Source of the DNA: Acidimicrobiales bacterium
GTDB lineage: Bacteria > Actinomycetota > Acidimicrobiia > Acidimicrobiales > RAAP-2
Direction: 5' to 3'
DNA length: 6,242 nt
NCBI GenBank assembly: GCA_030044045.1
Contig: JASHWO010000200.1
Coordinates: forward strand, 1 to 6,242
Positions 6,061 through 6,242 of this stretch are shown here, one piece after another. The position numbers and the translations under genes are program-made. The notes under the pieces are model-generated. The model ran no database searches, was not told where the DNA came from, and saw only the letters and a list, made by a program, of their open reading frames with translations. Numbering within the stretch: the stretch's first letter is position 1; every line of letters starts with the position of its first letter.

Positions 6061-6242
6061 GCTCCGGGTGCGGGACCTGGGGGTGGTGGAGGATCTCACC
6101 CTGTGTCTCGGCCCGGGGATGACCGCCTTCACCGGCGAGACCGGGGCGGGCAAGACGCTGCTGGTCGAGGCCATCCAGCTGGTGCTGGGGGGCCGGGCCG
6201 GTCCCGGGCTGGTGCGGGCCGGTGCCGCCGAGGCCACGGTGG
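6050..6242 (+). CDS. recN: DNA repair protein RecN, N-terminus (cut by window edge)
   Basis: RecN is an SMC-like ATPase that acts early in double-strand-break repair. The 64 complete codons visible give MLAELRVRDLGVVEDLTLCL, then GPGMTAFTGETGAGKTLLVEAIQLVLGGRA, the standard RecN opening with Walker A GETGAGKT at 29-36. Full-length RecN is about 550-600 aa, so almost all of the coiled coil and the C-terminal half lie beyond base 6242. The ATG at 6050 is inside the nadK gene (11-base overlap) with AGGA (6041-6044) five bases upstream. The position after nadK is the usual one in actinobacteria and many other bacteria. Confidence 0.95.
   Translation, partial: MLAELRVRDLGVVEDLTLCLGPGMTAFTGETGAGKTLLVEAIQLVLGGRAGPGLVRAGAAEATV

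Overview
The window is about 75% G+C over most of its length. It uses GTG starts freely and its genes often overlap by four bases. Together with the gene order HAD phosphatase - small gene - tlyA - nadK - recN, which is conserved in actinobacteria (compare Mycobacterium tuberculosis Rv1692-Rv1696), this points to a high-GC actinobacterium. A deep-branching lineage such as Acidimicrobiia would fit, but that is a guess.

Left third, minus strand (1-1955): an ABC carbohydrate or glycerol-3-phosphate importer operon, read right to left. A MalK/UgpC-type ATPase comes first. It is coupled by an ATGA overlap to a MalF/UgpA-type permease that runs off the left edge. A 72-bp divergent promoter region (1956-2027) separates this operon from plus-strand genes.

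Middle (2028-3000): a 43-codon ORF with a strong Shine-Dalgarno sequence encodes only the first beta-alpha-beta unit of a universal stress protein. It is coupled by a GTGA overlap to a HAD-IIA phosphatase of the Rv1692 / phosphoglycolate phosphatase type. The phosphatase carries a Gly/Ala-rich C-terminal insert whose DNA is strongly palindromic.

Island (about 3038-3551): two small minus-strand genes of clearly lower G+C (about 53-58% by hand count in 3361-3480) interrupt the plus-strand cluster. The first is HicA-like. The second is an unrecognised 95-aa protein that could be its partner. They resemble a toxin-antitoxin-like cassette inserted between the phosphatase and the tlyA group. This is the least ordinary part of the window.

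Right half, plus strand (3552-6242): an intergenic region with a 30-bp tandem duplication leads into a phasin-like helical protein with a Lys/Ala-rich tail. Then come TlyA (rRNA 2'-O-methyltransferase/hemolysin family), NAD kinase and the N-terminus of RecN, packed with overlaps or a 5-base gap and so probably one operon. The conserved N-terminus of TlyA lies upstream of its first GTG, which implies a rare CTG start in a CTGA overlap.

No rRNA, tRNA, CRISPR array, transposase or integrase was seen.
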